From: Pyrenophora tritici-repentis
Taxonomy: Eukaryota > Ascomycota > Dothideomycetes > Pleosporales > Pleosporaceae
DNA: 64,000 nt
Assembly (NCBI RefSeq): GCF_003171515.1
Contig: NC_089391.1
Location: forward strand, 2,790,001-2,854,000
Direction of reading: 5' to 3'
Part shown: positions 45,609 to 60,800 of the stretch, in pieces
Layout of the letters: each line of letters opens with the position of its first letter
How positions within the stretch are numbered: the first letter of the stretch is position 1
Program-made: the position numbers and the translations under genes
The notes under the pieces: model-generated
The model's database searches: none
Told to the model about the DNA's origin: nothing
The model's input: only the letters and a program-made list of their open reading frames with translations

Positions 45609-45927
45609 CTAACAAAAATAAAATGCCCTTGCTGCCTGCTTCGTCTCTTCCGCGTCAACCTTCTGTTGCATTATGCTATTTCCCTCTGCCGCCACTTTCG
45701 GTGCTACAACGCATGTTCAGCATGTTTTTCCCTCACTACTAGAATAACGTGAACTTACTTTTCTGGGGCAACATCTTCGAGAAGAAACTCTTGGATGTTG
45801 AGCTTTTGGATGCTAGGGAGCACGCATCGGATGTGTTGTAGGGAGGAGGCGCGGTGGTTGAATAGCGTGGTGGCGAGTTTGTAGAGGTAGTGGTGGAGGT
45901 TTTGGTGTTATCAGGAGAAGACGACAT
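45609..45927 (-). CDS. Small Ser/Thr-rich hypothetical protein (87 residues, 2 exons)
   Basis: Exons are 45927-45759 and 45703-45609, joined over a 55-nt intron with a strong GTAAGT donor, a GCTGAAC branch site and a TTGTAG acceptor (phase 1). The protein starts MSSSPDNTKTSTTTSTNSPP, continues with PPPYNTSDACSLASKSSTSK and SFFSKMLPQK, and after the splice has a charged helix (NSIMQQKVDAEETKQAAR) ending FYFC. Unspliced, the ORF would stop four codons after the donor. It has no signal peptide or membrane segment. The layout, a Ser/Thr/Pro-rich head and a charged helical tail, is seen in small fungal stress-related proteins, but I cannot name a family. Confidence 0.5.
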
Positions 45928-46986
45928 TATTGCGTGAGGGCTTTTGTGTGTTGATAGGTTGGCGAAAGGAGAGATGTTGATATAACACTCTGGTTCTTAG
46001 ATACAGTAGCCGTGATGAGAAGATGCGTGAGAATACTGTACACCTCCCCTTCACAACCATCCATCTTATATACCCATCCCTGACCTCCCAAAAGACTTCC
46101 ATGTCACCGCCCTCCCATGCTCCCATGCTCCCATGCCCCCATGCTGCCATGCTGCCAAAAAGGTTTACCGGAGTTCAACACTATGACTATGACTCTGACA
46201 CTTCGGCTGACAATCCTCGCGCTTACAACCCCTCCGCTCATCGGAATACCTAGTTCCCCATCAACATCGCCGAACGGTGACCCAATTTGATCATCACAGG
46301 CCTAATGACATGTCATATGTGACTAACCCACCTCCCTGTTCTTCTTGATCTTCAGGCAGCAGCGACAGCAAGCGAACGTCAGGCGTCCAATGCCGCAAGT
46401 CGCTCGGATTGGATGTTGACATGAGTCCAGAACGCTAAATTAGAATCGCGGCTCTGCCGGTTATAAGCATTCCTGGTGTTTTGGGGGGAAAGCTTGCTTA
46501 GTCGGTGTACCGATAGGGCGTGTGAGTTCTGTTAGTGTGTGAGTGTGGGCTGACATGCGATAGAGCTTTCGGAATTGGTTTTTATGCCGTAGCGCAGTGG
46601 GGAGGGGTTGTGGACAGGGATATGTACCTGTGCTTATTCCGAGGGGGGAGGGTTTTAAGGTTGAGGGGTCTCGAACACCGATAACAAGTGCACCCGAGGA
46701 CATGAGATAGTCGACGTACCAATGCATAAAGGTCACTGTATGCGCCAGACACTACTTGCCAACACTGTCAGGTATTCTATGTCACCCAGGTGAGTGTGTG
46801 CGACTGCGGGATTAGGGTTAATATGCCGGCATGAATTTATTAAGGAATTTAAACTATGGGATTTTGTAAATTTCAGAAACGAAAAGCTTTGCATAAAAGA
46901 CATGCTGTTTGTATCGATGATAGAGTTGAAGTATGTACATTGGAGGTATCGGACTGCGACTTGTGTAGAGCAATCTACATGACCGA
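45928..46986. other. Intergenic region with a short tandem repeat
   Basis: The region holds the upstream flank of the small protein gene and the 3' flank of the AA9 gene. It contains the CCCATGCT-type repeat listed separately and T/G-rich stretches near 46500-46640. No gene is supported. Confidence 0.5.
46111..46157. repeat. Short tandem repeat of CTCCCATG / CTGCCATG units
   Basis: About five imperfect copies of an 8-base unit (CTCCCATG, then CCCCCATG and CTGCCATG variants) lie in tandem upstream of the small Ser/Thr-rich gene. Such minisatellites are often length-variable between isolates. Confidence 0.75.
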
Positions 46987-48079
46987 TCAGACACACTGCG
47001 AGTAGTAACTGCCCGAAGCCTTGCATGTAGAGCCAGAAGCACCTATATGCAGTTAGTAAAAGTCTGTTGTTGAGCTTTCGCCTCCACACAACTCACAAGC
47101 AGTACATCCAGCCCACCCACTTCCACCACATTGACCGAACTTCGCAACTGTACATCCGCCAGAGCCACCTCCATTCGTGGGCACAGCCGCAGCAGATGAA
47201 GCAACTGCTGATGTCTTCATCGTGGTTGCAGTAGGCGTAGCCACCGGCGCTCCACCGGTAGCAGTGACAGCAGATCCTGCTTGACCAGCAATGGCCTCGG
47301 TACCACCTGCAATGACTGCCGGGCCTGGCGCGGCGTAGGAGGCAAGGTTCTGGTAAATGTTGATCTGAATACCTGGGTCAGCAGCCTTGTACGCTCCAGG
47401 GAAGGAGACGCCAGCAGGTGACGACGATCCGCCTCCAGTAACTGTGATCTGGTAGCATGTCATGTAGAACTGCGCACCACCCAGGCCGCTCGCAGCATGG
47501 AGCGCAATAGCCTCAGCCCTCAAGAGGTAGTCTCCCGAAGCCAAGTTGGCAGGGATCTTCACATCCATTTTTCCGCAGTTCTTGTTCAAATCCTTGGTTC
47601 CCCAGTAATCGTCTGAACCACCGCCACCACCCGTGTTCTTCGCCCATGTATCCTGGAATATCTTGAAGAAAGGTGCAGAGCCCTCGGCTGTGGATGCGTC
47701 GGCGACTTTGGACATGTAAACGAGGACAGGGCCGTAGTGGGCGCCGCCGATGGCTTCGTTGGAGCAGGAGCGGTCGCCGTTTTGTTGGTGCATCTCGATA
47801 GTCACGGTGCCACCGGCGGGGACGCTGCATTTTGAGGCAGCGGGGCCCTGGTTGGCATTGCAACGAATGTCGTTACTTGTTACTGACTGAACGGGGCTGT
47901 TGCTGTTTGGGAGTCTAGCGCAGGTAGACTGGTATAGCGATGTTAGCAATGGGAGAAGAGAGATTCGGAGAGCTACATATCTGATCTTTTCCATTGACCC
48001 ATAGGTCCTGAAAGGTTGCGTGCGCGACTACTTGTGTAGCAAGGGCAATGAGGCCGACCAAGATGAAGGTGTTCTTCAT
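46987..48079 (-). CDS. AA9 lytic polysaccharide monooxygenase with CBM1, first intron donor AT instead of GT
   Basis: A secreted copper enzyme that oxidatively cleaves cellulose. Exons by homology are 48079-47981, 47928-47097 and 47042-46987, giving 328 residues. The signal peptide (MKNTFILVGLIALATQVVA) ends before His20, the N-terminal His of the copper brace (HATFQDLWVNG). The second His is in GGAHYGPVLVYMSK, and the Gln and Tyr are in GGAQFYMTCYQI. A Ser/Thr/Ala linker leads to a CBM1 (FGQCGGSGWAGCTAC joined to ASGSTCKASGSYYSQCV over a normal 54-nt intron). The first intron has a perfect branch site (TGCTAAC) and acceptor (CCAG), but the donor reads CAG|ATATGT. Without that splice the frame ends soon after DQ. 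The gene may therefore be inactive. Confidence 0.88.
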
Positions 48080-50113
48080 GATAAAGCTTTGATTGGAGTT
48101 GATAGATCGAGAAGCTCCTCGAGGTTCATATAGCAAGGTGTTACTGTGCCTACGACTCTTTATATCTTTCCTGGATTAGGCCCTCATGGTCCACGCAATA
48201 TACAGTTTGCTCGCTTGCAGACTACATCCGGCCTTTTGTGTAGTCTGGTATCACTATAACCCGAAGATGACGCCTCTTGAGCAAGGTATCGTCGCATGAC
48301 TTCCCGTTATATTAAAGAAAAGCTTGTCGTCACCGCGTGCCGGGTTCACTCTTGCCTGTGTAATGTCCTGTGGGGTGTGTGGAGATTAACTAACCTAAAA
48401 AGCCTTGCCTGCAGTTGGCGGCGACCTCAATATCAAGCTCTGTGATGTTTTTCTCGACCGCTCTGCTTCCTTGCGGGGCTGCTTGTGTATATTTCGTGTG
48501 CCATATATGTGCCACCGGATAATGCTTCCGTGTACTGGGCTGATGACTGGTACTAAGACCAAGATAAGCGTACCTTACCACAAGTCTTTTGGGATATCCT
48601 GGGCAGTAACTTTGAGATGGTAAGTTGGGAGTAGTCGAAATCTCAACACTGAAGAATGATGGCAGTCGATGAGCCCAGCTTGCAGTTTCAAACCTCCATC
48701 GTCGACCGAGTGCTGTGACATGGCGTTTCTCAGGCCGCAAACTTGGGCCATCGGGCTACTCGACCAGGTCTCAGGAATAGCAGCTATCGAAAGCAATATG
48801 TTTAGATGAAGTGGAGAAGCGACACGTGCCGAGCTGGCAAGCGAACCCGGACTGGTAACCTCGGCGAAAAAGCTTGTTTCCTCGTACCACATTACATTGC
48901 AGTTCACATGTCAGAGAATATCAAGAGAAAGATGTCGATACTAGTCGTTGCAGTGGAGTTTGTGCAGATGCACTGTTCAGAGCTTGGTATGTTGTAATCG
49001 CCCCGAGTTGTCGCCCCTCTCGTAGGGATAGACTAGCGGGGCGCTAGTCACCGGCACTCGTCATTTCATCCTCTGCCATCTTCAAATACATAGTTACAAT
49101 ACAAGAGAGATGGGGCTATTGGTCGAAGAGCAAAGTATGGAGAAAGAGCATCCCGACTGCCCTCAAGGTGCTTTCGTGTCTTGCATCATGGCGAAACATA
49201 AGACTACTTCTTCACGTCGAAATCACGTTCACCATGAGATACTAGGTTGCAATGCCATACAGCATGTATTGTACAGACTGCGCATGTCGGCAGTCTATAC
49301 TAGTCTATGTAACTAATCATCTGCTCGAAATTGTGCTTTTATGAGATTCCTTCCACCCAAGTCATGGGTCAGGTCCGCATGTTCGCATGCGCGTAGATGC
49401 AAACCAACACTAACAGTCCAGTCCCACCGCCGAGCTGGCAGGAACAGACAGCCACCATAATGGTTACCACAGAGAACCGGGGTATCTTCCTTCGTAAAAA
49501 GGTTTGGGTCGTGGCTAAACCTTCATGAACGCCATCTATGCAGCAAACTTTTCCGTCGTCCCAAACGCAGCCATGCTGCTACTCTCCGCATGTGGAGAGA
49601 CCGAGAGACAAAAGGACGACGAGAAAGACAGTGTCTCCGAGGGTATGACCGGGAAAAAAGGAATCGCTTTTGTCATAAGTTAAGGAAATGCTGAGTGAGG
49701 TCATCCGCGTGTGGACGACTCGGAAAACGAGAATCTATGGCTCCCCAAGCAGCATGCTTGCAGAAGAGCGAAGGCGTAAAATGTTCGTAATGCATTGCCT
49801 CTCCGGGAAAGGCTAGGGTCCTGCCGCTTAAGCTCGAGCTCGACGGATGTACGTCGAAGGGTATCGTATGCGAGAAGAGCTCGAAAATAGGCAGATCCGC
49901 AAAAAAACAGTCGCTGTCTATATGCTGATTGGGGTATGAGATTCCAGGATTTCCGCATCGATCCGCGGTAACCGGGAAAGATTCGCAGAAAACATTTGAA
50001 AGTGTAGGAAATCGAAAGCAAGCCGTCGGTAGTAGCTGCACGAGGGCCCAGGGTATCGTAAAGAAGGAAATCAGTCCCGGGCTGGCTGTATCGTGAAGCC
50101 ATGCAGTGTGCAT
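48080..50113. other. 2 kb region upstream of the AA9 gene and downstream of DED1
   Basis: The region holds the AA9 promoter and, from about 49670, probable DED1 3' untranslated sequence. ORFs of up to 146 codons on the minus strand (49673-50123) have no recognisable features. No gene is supported. Confidence 0.45.
48159..48164 (-). promoter_or_regulatory. TATA box of the AA9 gene
   Basis: TATAAA on the minus strand (within GATATAAAGAG) lies about 80 nt before the AA9 start codon. TATA-containing promoters are usual for strongly induced secreted enzymes in fungi. The position fits a core promoter. I saw no clear GGCTAA-type XlnR site nearby. Confidence 0.45.
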
Positions 50114-53447
<3,334 letters not shown>

Positions 53448-54611
53448 CTAAGCCATGCTTTTCTCCTTGAGTCCTCCTGAAAAGCTGCCCTGACCACCAT
53501 TCCTGGACTTCAGAAAGAGCACACAAACACCAACGATAGCGGTGACAAAGAAGAGCTTCTGACCCATGGAAAGGCCATCAATGGAGCTAGTGGAAGATAC
53601 AGCAGCGGCAGCCAGGCCAGAGATCTTGGACTTGGTGGAAGAAGTCTTGGAAGACTCTGCAATGCTAGCCTGATCACCGCCGACTGTGGTTGTCGTGACA
53701 TCGAGATTGTCGCCAGGGATGGCAGGCTCAGCAACTCCGTATAAATCTTGAAAAAGGGGAAATATCAGCAGCTCTCCGAGATGAGGGGTTGACACAATAG
53801 CAAAGAATGCATACTGATGTCTAGAGTTCCGCGTGAATACCTTCCGCTGGCACTTCGAGCTCTCCGCTCTTGGCAATCTTGACAGTCTTGCTCGGCTTGT
53901 CTCCAGCGCCCTTGGGCACGTTCTCAATTTTCTCCACAATGTCGTATCCCTCAAGGACCTCTCCGAAGACGACGTGGCGACCGTCGAGCCAGCTAGTGAT
54001 GGCAGTGGTGATGAAGAACTGGCTGCCGTTTGTGTCCTTTCCGCTGTTGGCCATGCTAAGGAGACCCTTGCGTGTATGCTTCAACTTGAAGTTTTCATCC
54101 GGGAACTTCTCGCCGTAAATAGACTTGCCGCCGGTCCCGTCTCCATTTGTAAAATCCCCTCGAAGGATGTTAGTAATCTGAGTCCCTTCTGGGTGTGCTA
54201 AAAGGTTCAACATACCGCCCTGGATCATGAAGTCCTTGATGACACGGTGGAAAGTGGAGTCTTGGTAACCGTAACCTTTCTCGCCGGTAGCTAAAGCACT
54301 GTCATTGTGTTAGCTTGTAGTACTCTATCTGGTCGTCCAGGTTGTTGTACCGGAAGTTCTCGGCGGTCTTGGGAACGGTCTTGCTGTACAAGCCGATAAC
54401 GATACGGCCTAGTTTCTCATCGCCGTGGGTAATGTCAAAGAAGACCTGTATCAGTTAGCACAAATTCTTCAATTGTGTCTCTTAAAGGGGTTATGCGTAC
54501 CTGTTTGCCAATAAATGGCCCCTTTGCAGCCTCGGCGGACTCAGCAAAGAAGAGGAAAGCGATCGAGAGGATTAGGAGTAGCGAAACAACGGCTTTCTGG
54601 AAGGAAGCCAT
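53448..54611 (-). CDS. Cyclophilin-type peptidyl-prolyl isomerase of the ER, with alternative C-termini
   Basis: Exons are 54611-54501, 54445-54351, 54298-54216, 54158-53841 and 53746-53448 (long form, 301 residues). A signal peptide ([22 protein letters not shown]) leads to a complete cyclophilin domain: [34 protein letters not shown] (catalytic Arg), SQFFITT and [11 protein letters not shown] (cyclosporin-contact Trp). In the long form the last exon adds a Ser/Thr-rich linker and a C-terminal membrane segment ([19 protein letters not shown]). If the last intron (53840-53747) is retained, the frame instead ends GIHAEL at 53821 (208 residues), an HDEL-like ER retention tail. Both forms are in frame. 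The role is to assist folding of secretory proteins by catalysing Xaa-Pro isomerisation. Confidence 0.92.
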
Positions 54612-54868
54612 GGTGCCTGCGAGTATCTCGAGGTATCGAGGGAGTGCGCAAGGTTATATAGATCGGGAACCCCTTGCAGCTGTGCAATGGTGGAGGGACC
54701 TCGGGAGGGTTGAAACGTGGTGTTTTAGTACTAGGTGCGCGCACTGTCGCAGCTCCCACACCGCCTTCCAATAGGGGCTAGTGCCAAGAGAGAGTTCGAG
54801 ATGCACCAAATGTCATTGCCGACAAAACACTCCAACGCGGAAAGTCATTGTCGGAAGCGCGCGACACC
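54612..54868. promoter_or_regulatory. Short divergent promoter between cyclophilin and uS13m genes
   Basis: Only about 257 nt separate the two start codons, which point away from each other. Both transcripts must start from this interval, so they probably share promoter elements. I did not find a confident TATA box in it. Confidence 0.55.
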
Positions 54869-55359
54869 ATGGTATGTCTCCAAACGTGCCAATGTTTCCC
54901 CAGCATACTGATGACATTGTCTAGGTGTTCATAAACGGCTTCAGCTTCACTGAAGCAACTCTCGTGAAACGCTCGCTGGAGTCCTTCTTCGGCATCGGTC
55001 CCTCCGTGTCGCAGCGCATCATGGCCAAATTCTACATTCACCCGTGGGCCAAGGTCGGCAGTTTGAAAAATTCCACTCTGCTGGATCTGTCAGCGGAATT
55101 GACCAATATGAAGATCGAGAACGATCTGCGGCGGCAAGTTCAGGATGACATACGGAGGTTGAGGGACATGGGCACATACCGGGGAAGACGACATGCTATG
55201 GGTCTGCCAGTGAGGGGTCAGAAGACTAGGACACAGGTATGTGGAACCTCGGGCATGTGAAGTGCATGTCACTTGAAGTTATGCTAATGACAACAGATCA
55301 CAACTGCACGACGACTGAACAAGGTCGAACGAGGTGGTACTGGGCGAGTGGCTATGTGA
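54869..55359 (+). CDS. SWS2: Mitochondrial small-subunit ribosomal protein uS13m
   Basis: Exons are 54869-54871, 54925-55236 and 55297-55359, giving 125 residues. The first coding exon is exactly the ATG, followed at once by GTATGT and a 53-nt intron ending CTAG. The protein then reads VFINGFSFTEATLVKRSLES, FGIGPSVSQRIMAKFYIH and RRLRDMGTYRGRRHAMGLPVRGQ, joined over a 60-nt intron to ITTARRLNKVERGGTGRVAM. This is the uS13 fold: helix-turn-helix body, the RG(x)RH core and the basic C-terminal tail that contacts tRNA. The close divergent pairing with the cyclophilin gene is notable. Saccharomyces Sws2 is the likely counterpart. Confidence 0.93.
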
Positions 55360-57150
55360 GGTTGAGGCGAGCACACGCCTGTATCATAATGTACAGCATG
55401 CATTGGACGGCGTCTACAATACAGGTTTAGGAAACTCATGGCACATCAAATAAACATGACCGTTGAGACTACAGGTGACTGCATCTTAGCTCGTATGATA
55501 TTTCTTTTCCTTACATCTACATGGTGTATCCATGCAATGAGGTCATTGGTATCAAAATTTGTGTAGACTGCCGGTTACTGGCCATTAGTGGCTTCAACCT
55601 GCCTCAGTGTTCGAGTGTGGACGTAGTGTGACGTATGAGGCATGTACCGGTACAATCACTACATAATCATCCTGGCATCTTCAGCCATGGGGGAGATTAA
55701 TCTTATTATCGAATTCATGGGCCTGATTGGAACAGTGTGTGACGTTCAGTAAGTCATGTTTCGGACCGAGCACTTTCTATATTCAGTTCCTAAATGAGTT
55801 TGGGAATATGATAAACAGCTCTTCCCGTTACGCTGGACGCCAAGTGACCTACCTCCACCATGTAGCATCAATGGCGCCCCCAATTCCATAGCTCCGATGA
55901 GGCGTTATTGGCAGCTATGCCGCTTGCATATTCCGAAGTCGACTATTTCCACGTTTCCAAGAGGAGAACCATGGGTCAGGGCTTTGTTCAGCGGGAAATC
56001 TCGTTCCGCACAAATTGTTCATATTGAGTGCTACGTATGCATTGACACCAAGACAGCGATTTGGAAGCTGTGATGCATGCTATGACGTGTAGTGGTAGTG
56101 TTTGTTTTACGAAAGACGGTAATAGGTGCATGTGACGGCAAGAGTCGCAATGCTGTGGCTTGGCCTCTCGGAAGTCAGACATGCGAGATGAATTGGATAT
56201 ATAATTAGATGGGTGAAAAGCTGGGGGTGTGGGGTTGAATTGCGTAGAAACAACAGTGCCGGTCATGCTGGCCGCCTCTCTGGGCCGCGCCTGCCTCAGT
56301 TTGACCCTGCATACGTCGGCTAAATCGTGGGTGTTTGGAGGTTCCGGTGAGATGTACTTATAAGTCATGTACGAAGTGAGATCTGAGGAGACGGGACGGG
56401 ACACGGCGTGTTGGAAAAAAAATCTTCATGTGCTCTTTCTGACACTATATCGCGACAGAGAATACTAGTCGGGCAGCGAAGACAAGCGAGAGACGGACTG
56501 ACATCTGGATGTTCACAATTGACTACCCCTGATGCAGACGAAAAGAATGCATCCGCGTCTCTCGTGGTGGCAGGTGGCGTCGACGGTTGAGTGCTAGTCC
56601 AGAGCTATCGGCGGCTCCCTGCAGGAGACTCGCTTGACCACGGTGGGGTTTCAGAAGCACTGCAGGTCGTAGGTTCCTACCGAAAGTCATACGACAAGCA
56701 TCTGGGTCCAAGCAGCCTGTGTTTCCAGTACTGTAGGTGTGCGGAGGGTATTCAGCCGCGGTGTCATGGCGGATAGAGGAGGCGGCACGAGGACTAGATT
56801 GTGTCTCGTCTTGTTGCTGCGGCGGGGAGATGGTCAGGCACACACGGGACGAATCACAGCAGATCGCCGGCGATTCGACGCGCATGCGGGGGTCCCTTTT
56901 CATTTCCGCACGCGAAAAGCTTCTCTCTCGCACACGTTGGAACCCAGTCCGTGCGGGGGAGGTGAAGGATAATCTTGGAAGTCTTGCAGCCTGCGGTCTA
57001 TACCAGTATATCTGCAATCTGCAATCGGCAAACACGTTCGAGTCAGCCAGATTCCGCACCACCACCAGCAGCATAATGTCGCCGTCTGCTGGGAGTGCCG
57101 CCTATCGCCAATCAATGTGGGCCCACAGTTGAGTTTGCTGACCAGCATCC

Positions 57151-57196
<46 letters not shown>

Positions 57197-57880
57197 CACA
57201 ACGCACACACAGCTGCTGACCACGCGGACATTCGTCGGTGGGCATGAGACGGCCAGTGGGTGGTACAGCTCATCTGCATTGGAAGCGTCAGCGTGATGGC
57301 CTGTCTGCATTACAGGCGTGGGCGGCCAGTGGTGAGGAAGTCGTCGCTGCTGATGGGCAGCAAGCCACAGACATGCTCCAATCAGGCGGCGCAGGCCCAT
57401 CTCTTGCGTGCACGCTGACAAGCCGTCGACCAGGATGGTCACGGCTCTAGGCATATCCAAAACGTGAGGGGACGCAGCACTGAGGGCCCTCGCTATGCTG
57501 GCCGAGGCGATCATGGAGACAAAGCGCCTTCGCTTCTGCAGGAACCGTGCTAGCTCGGTAATCAGAGGCGTCGTCGAGGGCCCGTCTCTCCAGGGCGCCT
57601 ATGGCGCCGAATGAGGGCTCGGCGCTGGTGGTGCTGCTACCAGACCAGACGACAAGTCTCTTCAGTCGCCGCCCTCTTTCCCCGGCTGCCACTTCTAACG
57701 AGCATTTGTCTCATGCTGCGCTGGACGCCCAGGTGCTGACGAGACTGCTGAGCGCGGCAGCATCCATTTACCACACACTCAAACCGTCACCGAAACACGG
57801 CTAATCCCCACTAATCCTCTGCATCTGTTATACGTACCGTCGGGCAATCCTGGTCGCCCGGCTAAGCTGGTTTGAGAAGC
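55360..57880. other. 2.5 kb region with a CA repeat and no supported gene
   Basis: The region lies upstream of the BEM3 gene and downstream of uS13m. Overlapping ORFs on both strands around 56400-57800 are GC-rich but have no recognisable features. The larger ones read through the CA repeat. The end near 57600-57880 is probably the BEM3 leader. Confidence 0.45.
57152..57210. repeat. CA dinucleotide microsatellite
   Basis: About 38 bases of uninterrupted AC/CA repeat are followed by a slightly degenerate extension (ACGCACACACACAACGCACACACA). It lies about 670 nt before the BEM3 start. It is a probable length-variable locus. Confidence 0.85.
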
Positions 57881-60800
57881 ATGAGGACCGATACAGACAT
57901 GCTTCAGGAAAGGTCGACGGCACAAGACCTCCCTCACCACCACCCGTCGATCTCTCTCTCATTGTCCTCGCCGTCACTTGCGAGCACCATTCGCACCTTT
58001 CGCGAGGACGAGACGCGCTCCAACAACGTGCCGGCCACTGCGGACGAGCAACTCCACTTTCGAGGCCGTCGCAAACAGGCCCCGAGCCCTCTATCTTCGC
58101 CTCTCAACGGCGGATCCCCATTTCGCCCACGGCCCTATCACGACAGTCCACGCTTCGACGAACCGCGCAGCCCACGCGAGAAGCTCGACGCCCTACTTGC
58201 AGAAGAGGACCACCACACCACGCCCGATCCCATTCGCCAGGCCAAACCAGCGCATCCGCCAACACCTCCCAGCTTGCCCTCGTCTACCTTCTCCACCACT
58301 AGTTTCTCCACTACCGGCTTCCGCACGCCCACGAGGCCGTCTGCGTATGCCCAGCTACGCCAGGTCTCGTCTCCCGCTCTCTCGTCCGCTGGCTTTTCTT
58401 TTTCCTCGTCTGCTGGATTCTCCCCGCCAGCCTCGCCCTTCATCATGCCTCCACCGTCGCGTCCTAACCGGCCTGAGACGAGGCCGACGGTGCCTGTCCG
58501 CAACCCTTCGATAGACTCGGCAGCATCCTCGCTCTCGTCCACGGCTGCTCCTGGCGGCCATGCGCCCCGCCCGTCCCAGGATACGAGCACCGCAAATCCA
58601 CCAGATATGGCCGCCTTGATAGCCACGGCCGGCTCGCCAGAGGCTGCCATGCTCGTTCTATGGAAGGAAAAGCAAAACACATCCAGCCACAATGCCCAGC
58701 TTTGGCGGCTGGTCGAAAAGCAACGGTCCATGGTCATTGGTCTGCAGAAAGACCTGGAGCGCGCATTGAAGGACAAGGACCGCTATCGCAGGAAATTCAA
58801 AGAGTACGCCGAGCAGGCACCACCAGGTCCTGGCGCATTACAAAAGTCCGACACCTTTGATTCTGTCATGGAACGTGAGAACAGCGCGTCACCAGCCCCT
58901 AGTGAGCCCATTGACGATTCAGCCAAGCTTGGCGACTCGAGGACTGTAGAGCACAAGACATCGCCATCTCCCCTGACCCAAGAACACCCCGCCCCTCATA
59001 TCATACCAGACTCCCATCTAGCGACATCGCCCTCTCAATCCACCGCATCCAACAACACTTCCGCCCTCAACTCACCTACAGACAACTCCGCCCAGCCCCA
59101 AAACACTGGCATTGCAGGCCTTGGTCTAGAGGCAACACTACTACAACCTCCCACTGTTGCTGAACCGCCTGAACGCGCCCCGAACCCAACGACGCCCCCC
59201 GCAACTGCCGCTGACGCGACACCAGTTCCAGGTGAATCCCAGCTCCAACCTCCCCAGATCTCCCTCATCCATGCCACCCCAATCGTTGGCAGCGATGGCT
59301 TCGACTCGCCCTCACCAAAGCCTGTGCACCCTATGCGAAAAGCCCCGCCAGCTCCCCTCAACCTCTCCAAGCCGATGACGACTAGCGCACACCTTCACCA
59401 GGCTGTGCACGGTGACGACGCCGAGTCGGATTACGACGACACACTAGAAGTGGATGAGATACCGCAAGTGGAGCGTGGAAGGAGGAAAACGCGTGAAGAG
59501 GACGATAGGGTGCGCGAGGCTTTGTATTCGCAAGACCAGGAGGCACGGAGCAAGTCGAAGAAGAAGAATGAAAACCACAGCAAACAGGCTACCCCTGCTG
59601 AAACTCGTGGCAACGATCAACATCAGGCAGTGCCACCACCCCTTTCGTCTCGTCAGCTCGAAGCATATCAACCTACCGGCCTTCCACTTTCTCCTCGTCA
59701 CCCGCCTGCAAGCTCTCTGAATGCTCTGCTCAGCCCTGCAAACTCTGACAGTTCCATGATGGCCAACCGAAGCGTTGCATCGCCCCTCTTGAGCCCCGGA
59801 CTTCCGTCTAGTCCCCGACCCACAGACAGACCACTTGGATCACCGCTGCCGAGAAACCCCAAGCCGTCGTCGTTGGCGTCACCACCCCTGTCGCCCAGCG
59901 TCATGAATCATCCAGCAACGCGGACACTCCAGCAGATGGTACCCATTCCGCCGAACACACCACAGTCATACCAGTCACCACCAACAAGTCAGGGCCAAAA
60001 GACTGCGCAGTCAAACAAGGAATCAGCTACAGCCCTTTTGACAGTACCTGGTGCACACCCTAGTCCCGACTCACCATCGAGTAGCCCTACATTGAATGAT
60101 ATCCCAGACGCAGAGCATGTTTATCGAGGTCTTGTTTCAGATCAGTACCCGGGACTCTTGCTTCCGCCAAATGCACTGCCTTCCATCCAAGTCAAGGTTT
60201 TCTCGTCTCGTCTCCGACCATCGCGTTTGAGCTTCTTAGCCCCGAAACCTCAGGACGAGGACCCTGTCTTCATCCTCGCAATCTATGCCCGCTCAGACAA
60301 CAAGCAGCTGTGGCGCGTAGAGAAGACGATTGCTACATTGCCTACTCTGGACTCTCAACTGAGATCTAATTGTGATTTCCAAGGCCGACTCCCTGACCGT
60401 GCTCTTTTCGGAGGACATGCCCCTGCAAAGATCGATGCTCGAAGAGTTGCCCTCAACCAGTACATGGACACTGTCTTGGAGACACCCATGAACGAAAAGA
60501 CGGCCATGATTGTTTGCGAATATCTGTCTACTGACGTAATTGGCGCGCAAGCTGGTGACAGGTTAGCCCCAGAGCCCACAGGACCGGCATTGACAATTCC
60601 AAACCCGAAAACAACTCGAAAGGAAGGCTACCTCACCAAACGCGGCAAGAACTTTGGAGGCTGGAAGGCCCGCTTCTTTGTGCTGGACGGCAGTGAATTC
60701 AAGTACTTTGAAGGGGAGGGCGGTGCACATCTGGGCACGATCAAGCTGCAGAATGCACAAATCGGTAAACAATCACAACAACAGTCTTCAAACTCATCGC

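Noticed and set aside
56900..57514. Minus-strand ORF of 204 codons including a Val-Cys repeat
   Set aside because: The Cys-Val run is only the translation of the CA microsatellite and the flanks show no protein-like pattern.
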